DNA of 9,507 nt, taken from an uncultured Collinsella sp. (GTDB lineage: Bacteria > Actinomycetota > Coriobacteriia > Coriobacteriales > Coriobacteriaceae). Below, in pieces: positions 1-8,050 of this stretch. The notes beneath the pieces are model-generated. The model worked only from the letters and a program-made list of their open reading frames with translations. It did no database searches and was not told the DNA's origin. Each line of letters opens with the position of its first letter. Position 1 is the first letter of the stretch. The translations under genes were made by a program, and so were the position numbers. The stretch is taken from the NCBI GenBank assembly GCA_900553935.1, contig USFK01000039.1:1-9507 (forward strand), in the 5' to 3' direction.

Positions 1-179
1 GACCGGTTCAGATGGGGCTTTGATGCATGGGTGGTCTGTTGGTGGGCAAATGGGTATCATACTGTGGTTATTGCATCGACTCTGTGATGCATGTTTGTAC
101 GTTCCCGGCGGTCGGTTTGCCAGAAGCGCCCCGTCGGTTGTTCCAGACCCGTTTCGAAGAAAGGAAACCACACTAACCT
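1..179. other. Non-coding leader upstream of the rnj operon
   Basis: No convincing coding sequence enters from the left edge. The stretch holds a 9-bp direct repeat (TGATGCATG at 21-29 and 85-93), one candidate -10 element (see the promoter entry) and the purine-rich ribosome binding region just before rnj. No clear terminator hairpin for an upstream gene is visible, so the end of the upstream gene lies outside the window. Confidence 0.6.
32..60 (+). promoter_or_regulatory. Weak candidate promoter for the rnj operon
   Basis: TATCAT at 55-60 matches five of six bases of the -10 consensus TATAAT. The hexamer 17 bp upstream, TGGTCT at 32-37, matches TTGACA at only three positions and there is no TGn extended -10 motif. 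It would place a transcription start near 67, giving a leader of about 110 nt. This is the best candidate I can see in the leader, but such matches arise easily by chance, and the true promoter could lie upstream of the window. Confidence 0.22.
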
Positions 180-1850
180 ATGGCAGCTAAAAAATCATCT
201 CCCTTGAAGATCATCCCGCTTGGCGGCCTTGACGGCATCGGCAAGAATATGACGGTCTTCGAGTGCGGCGACGACATGGTGCTCGTCGACGCCGGCCTCA
301 TGTTCCCGGATGACTCCCAGCCTGGTATCGACCTGGTGCTTCCCGACTACACCTATGTTCTGGAGAACGAGGAGAAGCTCCGCGGTATCGTCGTCACTCA
401 CGGCCACGAGGACCACACCGGTTCGCTTCCGTATCTGCTGCAGGACCTCAACAATAAGGTGCCCATCTTCTCGAGCAAGCTGACGCTTGGCTTTATCGAG
501 GGCAAGCTTTCTGAGTTCCGCATCCGCGCACCCAAGTTCCGCGAGGTCAAGGGCGGCAGCCATGTCAACCTCGGCGGCATCTCGCTCGACTTCTTCTCGA
601 TGACGCACTCCATCCCCGGCGCTCTGGGCGTGTTCATCCGCACCAATCAGGGCACCGTTATGCACACCGGCGACTTTAAGCTCGACCAGACGCCCATCGA
701 TGGCGTTACGCCCGACTATGCCGCTATCAGCCGCTTTGCCAAGCAGGGTATCGACCTGCTTCTCTCCGACTCCACTAATGCCACGGTTCCCGGCTTTACC
801 AAGTCCGAGGCCGAGGTTGGTCCCAACCTGCTGCACGCCATCAAGAACGCCCCGGGTCGCGTGTTCGTCGCATCGTTCTCGAGCCACATCCATCGTTTGC
901 AGCAGATCTGCGATGCCGCCCGCAAGTGCGGCCGTAAGGTCGTTGTGACCGGTCGCTCCATGCTCACGAACACCCGCGTGGCGCGCGAGCTCGGTTATCT
1001 CAACATCGATGATGCCGATATCATCGATGCCTTCGATATCGATAACCTGCCTGACGACAAGATCGTCGTCATGTGCACTGGTTCGCAGGGCGAGCCGCTG
1101 TCGGCCCTGTCCCGCATGGCCAATGGCGAGCACAAGACGCTCTCCATCCACGAGGGCGATACCGTTATCCTCTCGGCAACTCCCGTTCCCGGCAATGAGA
1201 AAGCCGTCCAGCAGGTCGTCAACAGCCTGGCCAAGCTCGGCTGCGACGTGTGGGATAAGAACCGCGCTCTCGTCCACGTCTCGGGTCACGGTAGCCAGGA
1301 GGAGCTCAAGCTCCTGATGGCCATGGCCAAGCCCACGTATTTTATGCCGGTTCACGGTGAGGCCGTGCATCTGCGCGCCCATGCCCAGCTGGCGCGCAAG
1401 ATGGGCATCAAGGACGATCATATCTTTATCCTCGATAACGGCGACACGCTCGAGATGCGCGGTGGTATCGTCAAGCGCGGTACGCCCGTCGAGTCCGGTG
1501 TCGTTTACGTCGACGGCCTGCGTATCGGCGATACCGACCCCATCGTCCTGCGCGATCGCCAGAAGCTCGCCAACGACGGCATGGTCACGGCCGTTGCCAT
1601 CGTCTCCCTCAAACACAAGAAGATCGAGGCCATCGAGTTCTCGGGCCGCGGCGTCTCGTTTGCCATCGACGACCAGTTCTCCGAGGATGCCTCCGCGTCC
1701 ATTATGAAGACGATCGAGAAGGGTAAGTTTAGCTTTACCAGCAGCGGTTCCGATGCCATTCGCAAGGCCGTGCGCGATTCGCTCTCTAACTTTATCTGGA
1801 GCCGTACGCGCACCCGTCCGATGATCATCCCGGTCGTCATGGAGGTTTAG
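180..1850 (+). CDS. rnj: Ribonuclease J (metallo-beta-lactamase/beta-CASP RNase)
   Basis: This is a cytoplasmic zinc-dependent RNase of the J family, which has 5'-3' exonuclease and endonuclease activity in mRNA decay and RNA maturation. The protein has 556 residues, close to the family norm of about 555. The N-terminus opens with the typical IIPLGGLDGIGKN stretch (residues 11-23). The metal-binding HxHxDH motif is H74, H76, D78, H79; further expected ligands are H143 (MTHSIPG), D165 (HTGDFK) and H392 (PVHGE). The beta-CASP part carries a conserved GHG with H370. No key residue is missing. The ATG start fits the family N-terminus, although its purine-rich ribosome site (GAAAGGAAA, about 157-165) lies unusually far upstream, roughly 14 nt. 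It is the first gene of the apparent operon, and the ftsK ribosome site is embedded in its last codons. Family identification is firm; whether it is J1- or J2-like cannot be told from sequence alone. Confidence 0.97.
   Translation: MAAKKSSPLKIIPLGGLDGIGKNMTVFECGDDMVLVDAGLMFPDDSQPGIDLVLPDYTYVLENEEKLRGIVVTHGHEDHTGSLPYLLQDLNNKVPIFSSKLTLGFIEGKLSEFRIRAPKFREVKGGSHVNLGGISLDFFSMTHSIPGALGVFIRTNQGTVMHTGDFKLDQTPIDGVTPDYAAISRFAKQGIDLLLSDSTNATVPGFTKSEAEVGPNLLHAIKNAPGRVFVASFSSHIHRLQQICDAARKCGRKVVVTGRSMLTNTRVARELGYLNIDDADIIDAFDIDNLPDDKIVVMCTGSQGEPLSALSRMANGEHKTLSIHEGDTVILSATPVPGNEKAVQQVVNSLAKLGCDVWDKNRALVHVSGHGSQEELKLLMAMAKPTYFMPVHGEAVHLRAHAQLARKMGIKDDHIFILDNGDTLEMRGGIVKRGTPVESGVVYVDGLRIGDTDPIVLRDRQKLANDGMVTAVAIVSLKHKKIEAIEFSGRGVSFAIDDQFSEDASASIMKTIEKGKFSFTSSGSDAIRKAVRDSLSNFIWSRTRTRPMIIPVVMEV
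1841..1845 (+). promoter_or_regulatory. Ribosome binding site deciding the TTG start of ftsK
   Basis: GGAGG sits inside the last sense codons of rnj (ATG GAG GTT TAG) and is six bases from the TTG at 1852. It supports that non-ATG start and implies translational coupling with rnj, because ribosomes finishing rnj pass directly over it. Confidence 0.8.
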
Positions 1851-1851
1851 T

Positions 1852-4629
1852 TTGGCGCGCGGATCTGCACAAAACGCCAAAGGCAATAAGGCCAATAACC
1901 AACCGGCATCTGCTAAGGGTGCCGGTTCCCATCTGCGTGCCAATAAGGGCCACGAGTCCGAGTTCGATGAGTTTGAGCCCTTGGTCGAGCCTTCGGCCAA
2001 TCGCGATATCGCCGGTGTGGTCATCGCCGTTTTGGCGATCGCGTCCTTCATTGCCGTGATCTCTCCGGCAACAGCGCCCGTGACGGCTGCGGTTGCCGGT
2101 TTCTACCACCTGGGCTTTGGCCTGGGCGCCTACGTGCTGCCGATCGTCATCTTGCTGTTTGCCGCCACGCTCTTTTTGGGTGAGGACTCGCCGCTCAACG
2201 TGCGCTCTGTCGCGGGCGGCGCCGTGGTCTTTATCGCCGTCGTCTCCATTCTTTCGCTGATGGTGCCGGGCACGAGCGATTCGTGCGACCTTATGTTTAC
2301 GCCGCAGAACCTTTCCGTGTCGGGCGGCTACATTGGCGCCTTTATCGCAAGTGCCTTGCAAAACGCCCTGGGTAAACCTATCGCCATGGTTGTCTTGCTG
2401 GGGCTTGTCGTCGTTGGTTTGGTCATTATCGGCTTTTCGGTGGGTGGCGTTTTGCGCTCCGCCCGTGACCGTGCGGCAGATTTTGCCGAACGCCGTCGTG
2501 CCGATGTCAACGCCAGCCCGTGGGGCGATGAAGAGGCCCTGTCTGTTCCCGGCGTCGCTCGTCCGCACCTGAGCATTCTGCGCCAGAAGGGGACTGACGC
2601 AGCGGTGACCACGGTCATGGCTGGCGATGTCGACCCGGTTTTGGATGACGACGAGGACGATGACCCGTTTGTCGACGTATCCGAGTCGGTTGAAGCCGAG
2701 CGGGCCAAGACCACGCTGCTGCCGCGTCGCCATGTCAAGAAGGGCAAGGCTGCGCCTAAGCTCAATACGAGTGAGCCCGACCCGTCTTGGTCCGATAGCG
2801 AGATTGAGCTCACCGAGGGTGACGACGAGGACGACGAGGCTCCGCTCGAGACCGCCAAGACAACCTTGCTGCCGCGTCGCCACGCCAAGCGCGGGCAGGT
2901 CACTGGACAGCTTTCGATGGAGGACGATCCGGACAAGGTTGACGAGTCCGAGCCGCCGTTTGCCGTGAACCCTGTTTCGGCCGCACCTCAGATTCCCGAC
3001 TTCCTGAAGCATCCCAAGGTTGCCGATGCGCCTGCCACGAGTGCTATCGAATCGGCTGCGGCTCGTGATGGGGGAGTGGACGACGGCGCCGCAGATAACG
3101 AGGGCGAAGAGGAGGACGGCCTCAAGCTTCCGCCGCTCGAAATCCTGCATGCCAACCCGCAGTCGGCTTCCGCTGCGTCTTCGGACAAGGAGCTGGAGCA
3201 GACCGCTGAGTCACTGCAATCCACCTTGCTTGAGTTTGGCCGCAGTGCCCGCGTGGTCGGCTGGATCGCCGGCCCCACGGTGACGACCTTTAAGCTGCAG
3301 CCCGGTGAGGGCGAGCGTGTGAGCAAAATCTCGAGCCTCGAGGACGATATCGCGCTTTCGCTCGCTGCCCAGTCGGTGCGTATCTTTGCCCCGATCCCCG
3401 GCACCTCGCTCGTGGGCATCGAGATTCCCAACCGCAAGCGCCAGAACGTCAATCTGGGCGACGTGCTGCCCTATGTGAAGGGCGGTCCGCTCGAGCTCGC
3501 CATCGGCCGCGACGCCGAGGGCACGCCGGTTGTTGCCGACCTCGCCAAGATGCCTCACCTGTTGATTGCCGGTACGACCGGTTCTGGTAAGTCGGTGATG
3601 ATCAACTCCATCATCACGACCTTGCTCATGCGCGCCCTTCCCGAGGACGTTCGCCTGATTATGGTCGACCCCAAGCGCGTTGAGCTTGCGGGCTATAACG
3701 GTCTTCCGCATCTCTATGTGCCCGTGGTGACCGAGCCCAAGCAGGCCGCGAGCGCTCTGCAATGGGCTGTGTCCGAGATGGAGCGTCGCCTGAAGGTCTT
3801 CGAGCGTCTCAACGTGCGTAAGATCTCGACCTACAACGAAAAGCAGGCTGCTGGCGAGTTTGAGCATTACGACAACCCGCCGCAAAAGATGCCCTACCTG
3901 GTCATTATCATTGACGAGCTCTCTGACCTGATGATGGTCGCCGGTAAGGATGTCGAGGCCTCGATCGTGCGTATTGCACAGCTGGGCCGTGCCGCCGGTA
4001 TTCACCTTATCGTTGCCACGCAGCGCCCCAGCTCCAACGTGGTGACGGGCCTTATCAAGGCCAACATAACCAACCGCATCGCCTTTAACGTCGCCACGGG
4101 CATCGACTCGCGCGTCATCATCGACCAGATGGGTGCCGAGAAGCTCACCGGTTTGGGCGACATGCTGTTCTCCAAGGTCGACTGGGGCAAGCCCCGCCGT
4201 ATCCAGGGCTGCTTTGTCTCGGACGACGAAATCAACGAGATTGTCGAGTTCGTCAAGTCGCAGAGTGAGCCAGACTACCACGAGGAGATCCTGTCTGCCG
4301 TGGCGCCCGCTTCCATGTCCATGGCGGGTGGCGGAGGCATTGTCCGCACCGGAGTAGCCGAGCCGCAAGACGATGATCCACTCATTTGGGAAGCCGCCCA
4401 TATTGTGGTGGAATCGCAGCTTGGCTCCACATCTGGCCTGCAACGTCGTCTGAAGGTTGGCTATGCGCGTGCCGGGCGTATTATGGACATGCTGGAAGAA
4501 AAGGGTGTCGTCGGCCCGCCCGACGGTTCCAAGCCGCGCGAGGTCCTGTTGGACGAGGAGGGGCTTGCCGCGCTGGAATCTGTCGACGCCGAGATGGCAC
4601 GTGAAGATCGTGAGTTTGGAGGATTCTGA
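1852..4629 (+). CDS. ftsK: DNA translocase FtsK/SpoIIIE
   Basis: This is a septal membrane-anchored DNA pump that clears and sorts chromosome ends during division. The protein has 925 residues and three parts. The N-terminal part has about four hydrophobic segments (roughly 53-71, 84-109, 118-138, 176-198). A long, charged linker (about 200-440) is rich in Asp/Glu and contains a duplicated basic motif. The motor follows from about residue 446: Walker A GTTGSGKS at 574-581, Walker B with D688 and E689 after a run of hydrophobic residues, and the family stretch ATQRPSSNVVTG from 722. The C-terminal gamma winged helix (about 841-909) has LQRRLKVGYARAGRI followed by GSKPREVL, the domain that reads orientation sequences and, in some bacteria, touches XerD. 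The start is TTG, one base after the rnj stop, supported by GGAGG. The stop overlaps the next start. All ATPase motifs are intact. Confidence 0.97.
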   Translation: MARGSAQNAKGNKANNQPASAKGAGSHLRANKGHESEFDEFEPLVEPSANRDIAGVVIAVLAIASFIAVISPATAPVTAAVAGFYHLGFGLGAYVLPIVILLFAATLFLGEDSPLNVRSVAGGAVVFIAVVSILSLMVPGTSDSCDLMFTPQNLSVSGGYIGAFIASALQNALGKPIAMVVLLGLVVVGLVIIGFSVGGVLRSARDRAADFAERRRADVNASPWGDEEALSVPGVARPHLSILRQKGTDAAVTTVMAGDVDPVLDDDEDDDPFVDVSESVEAERAKTTLLPRRHVKKGKAAPKLNTSEPDPSWSDSEIELTEGDDEDDEAPLETAKTTLLPRRHAKRGQVTGQLSMEDDPDKVDESEPPFAVNPVSAAPQIPDFLKHPKVADAPATSAIESAAARDGGVDDGAADNEGEEEDGLKLPPLEILHANPQSASAASSDKELEQTAESLQSTLLEFGRSARVVGWIAGPTVTTFKLQPGEGERVSKISSLEDDIALSLAAQSVRIFAPIPGTSLVGIEIPNRKRQNVNLGDVLPYVKGGPLELAIGRDAEGTPVVADLAKMPHLLIAGTTGSGKSVMINSIITTLLMRALPEDVRLIMVDPKRVELAGYNGLPHLYVPVVTEPKQAASALQWAVSEMERRLKVFERLNVRKISTYNEKQAAGEFEHYDNPPQKMPYLVIIIDELSDLMMVAGKDVEASIVRIAQLGRAAGIHLIVATQRPSSNVVTGLIKANITNRIAFNVATGIDSRVIIDQMGAEKLTGLGDMLFSKVDWGKPRRIQGCFVSDDEINEIVEFVKSQSEPDYHEEILSAVAPASMSMAGGGGIVRTGVAEPQDDDPLIWEAAHIVVESQLGSTSGLQRRLKVGYARAGRIMDMLEEKGVVGPPDGSKPREVLLDEEGLAALESVDAEMAREDREFGGF
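2704..2895 (+). repeat. Duplicated 42-bp segment in the FtsK linker
   Basis: Two 42-bp copies (2704-2745 and 2854-2895) start exactly 150 bp apart and are in frame. They encode residues 285-298 and 335-348, reading AKTTLLPRRH-[V/A]-K-[K/R]-G, with 12 of 14 residues identical. Each copy is preceded by a strongly acidic stretch (2640-2670 and 2818-2841), so the unit looks like an acidic block followed by a basic motif. The codons differ at several positions, so the duplication is not very recent or the peptide is under selection. Confidence 0.85.
4618..4623 (+). promoter_or_regulatory. Ribosome binding site for the RodZ-like gene
   Basis: GGAGGA lies within the last codons of ftsK, about six bases from the ATG at 4629. 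The start overlaps the ftsK stop as TGATG, which supports both the chosen start and translational coupling. Confidence 0.8.
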
Positions 4630-6140
4630 TGGCTGCACGCTTTGGTGACATGCTGCTCGAGCAGCGTCGCCGAATGGGCCTTTCCATTCAGCAGGTCGCC
4701 AACACCATCAAAATCAGGCCGCAGATCATCGAGTTTTTCGAGACCGGTAACTTTGCTTCGATGCCGCCGCGCGGCTATGCGCAGGGCATGATTTCGAGCT
4801 ATGCTCGTTTTTTGGGCCTCAATCCGCGCGAGGTCGTCAATGCCTACTTTGACGACCTGATGGCATACGAACGCGAGACGTCGCAGCAGGGGGGTCGTTT
4901 TCAGGACGCCGCCGGCTACGTCAATTCGCGTTCCTCTGTCGATAACGGGCGCTTCCTGATGGTTCAGGGTGGTCGCTCAACGCGTTATGGTCAGCGTCCG
5001 CAGCAGGCTGGCTATATTACCGAGACGGGGTCCAGTGAGGAAATCCGTTCTCAGCGCGATCGTTTCCGCAGCACGCCTATGCCCGACGATCGTGCGCTTC
5101 CCGCTGCCCGCGGTGTGGTGCGCGATCCCCGTGTCGGCTACGGAGATGGCGGCTATTCCGATCGTGGCTACCGTGGTGTCTCTGCCGGTCGTGCTCTCGG
5201 CGGCTATGCGGACGCCGATGCCACGCAGGTGACGCCGCGTCTTCGCTCTCAATCACAGCCGTATGGCCAGCGCTCTTCGGCTCCGCGTGCGGGCCAGCGT
5301 GGCTATCAAGGCCGCGGTGAACTTGCGCCCCGCTCGGGTCAGCGCAGCCTTCAGGGCCAGGGTGGCTATCGCGGCCGTTCCGACAGCAATCGTGGTCGTA
5401 TGCCTCAGGGAGGCGGCCGCAGCAGTTCCAGTCGTGGACGCGGCGGTTCCCGTACTCCTCAAAACAACGGTCTCGATCCGCGTATCGTCTACGCCGGCAT
5501 CGGTGCCGTGGCGTTGCTGCTGATCGTGCTCATCGTGGTACTTCTGCGCGGCTGCGCATCTTCGACGCCCGAGACCACGCCCGAGACGCCCACTGCTACC
5601 AAGACGACGCCCAAGAAGTCTTCTAAGAAGACCGAAACGGTCGACGAGGATGAGGACACCGATGAGGCGACGGATGAGTCGACCGATTCGGACGCCACCA
5701 AGACGACGGCTAAAAAGGAAGAAAACGAGGTAACGAAGGTCAAGGTCTCCGTTGCCAAGGGAAAGACCGCCTGGATTGAGGTCAAGGTCGATGGCAAGTC
5801 GGTCTATGGCGCCCAGGCGACTGGCCCCTTTGAGCAGGAGTACACGCCTGAGTCCTCGATCGAGATCACCACGTCCAAGCCTTCCGATGTCACCGTTACC
5901 AAGAACGGCGAAAAGGTCCGTTACGATACCAAGACCTCGGGCGTGGCGCGTGTGACGATCACCGTTCCCAAGAAGGAGACGACTGGTTCCGAGAATGGTG
6001 AAAGTTCTGATGGTACCGACACCACCGATGGTACCGACACCACCGACGGCACCGATGCCCAGTCCACGGATGGCGCCGATACCGCAACTGACGGCCAGAC
6101 GCCCACCGATTCTACCGACTATTCGTACGATAGCTACTAA
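4629..6140 (+). CDS. RodZ-like HTH membrane protein with RG-rich linker
   Basis: The predicted protein has 503 residues. Residues 5-77 form a RodZ-type helix-turn-helix (HTH_25 family) with the characteristic IIEFFETGNFASMPPRGYAQG and YARFLGL stretches. In RodZ this domain is cytoplasmic and contacts MreB. Residues about 161-281 form a low-complexity linker rich in Arg, Gly, Ser and Gln with many RG and GYRG-like steps. One membrane segment follows (about 286-306). The outside part has a Thr/Pro/Lys/Asp/Glu-rich stalk, a predicted beta domain (about 368-447) where DUF4115-type domains occur in RodZ relatives, and a Thr/Asp/Gly tail with tandem repeats. Topology and HTH support a RodZ relative, but the linker is much longer than in E. 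coli RodZ and the outer domain match is by layout rather than strong motifs. Position after ftsK fits a role in division or cell shape; actual function is inferred. Confidence 0.85.
   Translation: MAARFGDMLLEQRRRMGLSIQQVANTIKIRPQIIEFFETGNFASMPPRGYAQGMISSYARFLGLNPREVVNAYFDDLMAYERETSQQGGRFQDAAGYVNSRSSVDNGRFLMVQGGRSTRYGQRPQQAGYITETGSSEEIRSQRDRFRSTPMPDDRALPAARGVVRDPRVGYGDGGYSDRGYRGVSAGRALGGYADADATQVTPRLRSQSQPYGQRSSAPRAGQRGYQGRGELAPRSGQRSLQGQGGYRGRSDSNRGRMPQGGGRSSSSRGRGGSRTPQNNGLDPRIVYAGIGAVALLLIVLIVVLLRGCASSTPETTPETPTATKTTPKKSSKKTETVDEDEDTDEATDESTDSDATKTTAKKEENEVTKVKVSVAKGKTAWIEVKVDGKSVYGAQATGPFEQEYTPESSIEITTSKPSDVTVTKNGEKVRYDTKTSGVARVTITVPKKETTGSENGESSDGTDTTDGTDTTDGTDAQSTDGADTATDGQTPTDSTDYSYDSY
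6009..6059 (+). repeat. Tandem 18-bp repeat in the C-terminal tail of the RodZ-like gene
   Basis: The unit GATGGTACCGACACCACC occurs twice without a mismatch (6009-6026 and 6027-6044) and is followed by a diverged partial third copy (6045-6059). In frame it encodes DGTDTT, DGTDTT, DGTDA at residues 461-477. The unit is a multiple of three, so copy-number change would keep the frame. Confidence 0.9.
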
Positions 6141-6166
6141 GCCGCTCGTACGCGAAAGGAAACATC

Positions 6167-6664
6167 ATGGCTAAAGATTCCAGCTTCGACGTCGTGTCCG
6201 AGGTCAACATGCAAGAGGTCGACAACGCCTTCCAGCAAACCACGCGCGAGATTTCCCAGCGCTATGACCTGAAGGATTCCGGCGCCACGATCGAGCTTTC
6301 GAAGGGCGACAAGCTCTTTACGATCAACGCCCCGGCCGACTTTGTCTCCAAGCAGATTATCGAGGTGCTGAGCTCCAAGCTCATCAAGCGCGGCATCGAC
6401 CTCAAGGCTGTCTCGTGGGATGCCCCGCAGGCGGCATCGGGCGGCACCGTGCGCGTGCTCGGCCATATCGTCGAGGGTATCGACCAGGCGACCGCCAAGA
6501 AGATCAACAAGGACATCAAGGACCAAAAGCTCAAGGTCAAGGTGACTATCGAGGCCGACAAGCTGCGTGTTTCCTCTGCTTCGAAGGACGCGTTGCAGAC
6601 CGTGATCCAGTTCCTGCGCGACCAGGACTACGGCCAGCCGCTGCAGTTCACCAACTACCGCTAA
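6167..6664 (+). CDS. yajQ: YajQ family nucleotide/nucleic-acid-binding protein
   Basis: This is a small cytoplasmic protein of the YajQ (UPF0234/DUF520) family with 165 residues, the normal length. Diagnostic stretches are the start SFDVVSEVNMQEVDNAF (residues 6-22), the EISQRYDLKDS region just after, and the end PLQFTNYR, where most family members have PLQF-N-[FY]-R. Members fold as two RNP-like domains. They have been reported to bind nucleotides, including cyclic di-GMP in Xanthomonas, and tRNA; the cellular role is not settled and this sequence does not resolve it. GAAAGGA at 6154-6160 lies about six bases before the ATG. The gene is 26 bp after the RodZ-like gene and 27 bp before rimO, so it is probably co-transcribed. 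Confidence 0.95.
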   Translation: MAKDSSFDVVSEVNMQEVDNAFQQTTREISQRYDLKDSGATIELSKGDKLFTINAPADFVSKQIIEVLSSKLIKRGIDLKAVSWDAPQAASGGTVRVLGHIVEGIDQATAKKINKDIKDQKLKVKVTIEADKLRVSSASKDALQTVIQFLRDQDYGQPLQFTNYR

Positions 6665-6691
6665 TATCATTCGAAAGGACTGCTCTTCAAC

Positions 6692-8041
6692 ATGGATACA
6701 CCGTTGGGCTCCGTGCTCTACATCACCCTCGGGTGCGCTAAGAACGAGGTTGACACCGACCGCATGCGTTCTCTTTTGACCGCCGCGGGCTACGAGGAGG
6801 CATTCGACCCACAGGATGCCGATATCGCCATCGTCAATACATGCTCGTTCCTCGCCTCCGCAACGTCCGAGAGCATCGAGACCACGCTCGAGCTCGCCAA
6901 CGAGGTTCAGGACGGCGTTCGTTCTTGCCCCATCGTCATGTGCGGCTGTGTGCCGTCGCGCTATGGCGACGATCTGCCCGATGAGCTGCCCGAGGTCGCT
7001 GCCTTTGTGAAGGCCGACGAGGAGGATGGCATCGTGGCGGTCATCGATGGCGTGCTGGGCGTCGAGCGCGAGATTGCCGCCTATATTCCGCAGGTCAAGC
7101 GCACCGTCGAGGGCGCTGTCGCCTACGTCAAGATCTCCGATGGCTGCAACCGCTTCTGTAGCTTCTGCATGATCCCGTATATCCGCGGTCGTTATCACTC
7201 GCGCAATGCCGAGAGCATTATTTCCGAGGTGCGCGACTTGGTTGCCGGTAGCGTGCGAGAGATCGTGCTGATCGGCCAGGACACGGGCATCTGGGGCACC
7301 GACTTTGCGGATGGTGACGTCGCCGAGGGCTCGCCGCGCAATCTGGCGCAGCTGCTGCGCGCCGTAGCCGAGGCCGTGCGTCCGCAGAACGTCTGGGTCC
7401 GTGTTCTCTACCTGCAGCCTGAGGGCATGTCCGACGAGCTTATCGAGACGATTCGCGATACCCCCGAGGTGCTGCCCTATATCGATATCCCCGTGCAGCA
7501 CTGCGACGCGCGCATCCTCAAGGCTATGCGCCGTTCTGGTTCGCGCCAGGAGCTCGAGGACCTGTTCCGCGATCTGCGTGAGCGCATCCCCGGCATCGTG
7601 ATCCGTTCCACGGCCATGGTCGGCTTCCCGACCGAGACCGACGACGAGTTCCGCGACCTTATCGACTTTATGGACACCGTCGGCTTCGACTACACGAGCG
7701 TCTTTGCCTACTCGCAGGAGGAGGGCAGCCTGGCCGCCAAGATGGAGGGCCAGGTCGACGAAGAGGTCAAGCTCGAGCGCGCCCAGGAGGCCATGGACCT
7801 GGCCGAGTCGCTCGGTTTTGCTGCAACTGCCGCACATGTGGGCGAGCGCGCCCAGGTGATTGTCGACGGTATCGAAGAGACCGAGGACGGCGCCGAGCTG
7901 ATCGGACATGCCTGGTTCCAGGCGCCTGATTCCGATGGCGCGGTGCATCTGGATGCCAGCGAGGCATCTGTGGGCGATATTCTGACGGTCGAGTTTACCG
8001 ATAGCTTCTGCTATGAGCTTATCGGCCATGTTGTGGAGTAG
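6692..8041 (+). CDS. rimO: Ribosomal protein S12 methylthiotransferase RimO
   Basis: RimO is a radical-SAM enzyme that adds a methylthio group to the conserved aspartate of ribosomal protein S12. The protein has 449 residues, as expected. The N-terminal methylthiotransferase domain begins with LYITLGCAKNEVD and carries the three cluster cysteines C15, C51 and C86. The radical-SAM CxxxCxxC motif is C152, C156, C159 in SDGCNRFCSFCMIPYIRGR. A C-terminal TRAM domain spans about residues 384-449. The LGCAKNEVD start and the IPYIRGRYHSR stretch point to RimO rather than the tRNA enzyme MiaB. GAAAGGA at 6673-6679 is about 12 bases from the ATG, a rather wide spacing, but the conserved N-terminus leaves little room for another start. 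All six cysteines are present, so the enzyme should be active. Confidence 0.96.
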   Translation: MDTPLGSVLYITLGCAKNEVDTDRMRSLLTAAGYEEAFDPQDADIAIVNTCSFLASATSESIETTLELANEVQDGVRSCPIVMCGCVPSRYGDDLPDELPEVAAFVKADEEDGIVAVIDGVLGVEREIAAYIPQVKRTVEGAVAYVKISDGCNRFCSFCMIPYIRGRYHSRNAESIISEVRDLVAGSVREIVLIGQDTGIWGTDFADGDVAEGSPRNLAQLLRAVAEAVRPQNVWVRVLYLQPEGMSDELIETIRDTPEVLPYIDIPVQHCDARILKAMRRSGSRQELEDLFRDLRERIPGIVIRSTAMVGFPTETDDEFRDLIDFMDTVGFDYTSVFAYSQEEGSLAAKMEGQVDEEVKLERAQEAMDLAESLGFAATAAHVGERAQVIVDGIEETEDGAELIGHAWFQAPDSDGAVHLDASEASVGDILTVEFTDSFCYELIGHVVE

Positions 8042-8044
8042 GAG
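8040..8044 (+). promoter_or_regulatory. Ribosome binding site deciding the GTG start of pgsA
   Basis: AGGAG overlaps the rimO stop codon (TAG at 8039-8041) and is six bases from the GTG at 8051, supporting the non-ATG start and coupling to rimO. Confidence 0.75.
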
Positions 8045-8050
8045 AGCGTC

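Noticed and set aside
21..93. Direct repeat TGATGCATG at 21-29 and 85-93 in the rnj leader as a regulator site
   Set aside because: Two 9-bp copies 64 bp apart containing the palindrome ATGCAT are suggestive, but neither has a consistent place relative to a convincing promoter. Comparison with relatives would be needed.
195..2051. A 618-codon open frame on the - strand opposite rnj, and similar long antisense frames at 1837-3150, 3211-4638 and 6137-8164
   Set aside because: All are in exact codon register with the + strand genes, so they stay open simply because those genes avoid TTA, CTA and TCA codons. The + strand proteins carry conserved family motifs; the antisense ones show only composition-driven sequence.
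6123..6152. TCGTACG repeated at 6123-6129 and 6146-6152 around the stop of the RodZ-like gene
   Set aside because: A short coincidental repeat partly inside codons; it forms no convincing terminator or operator.
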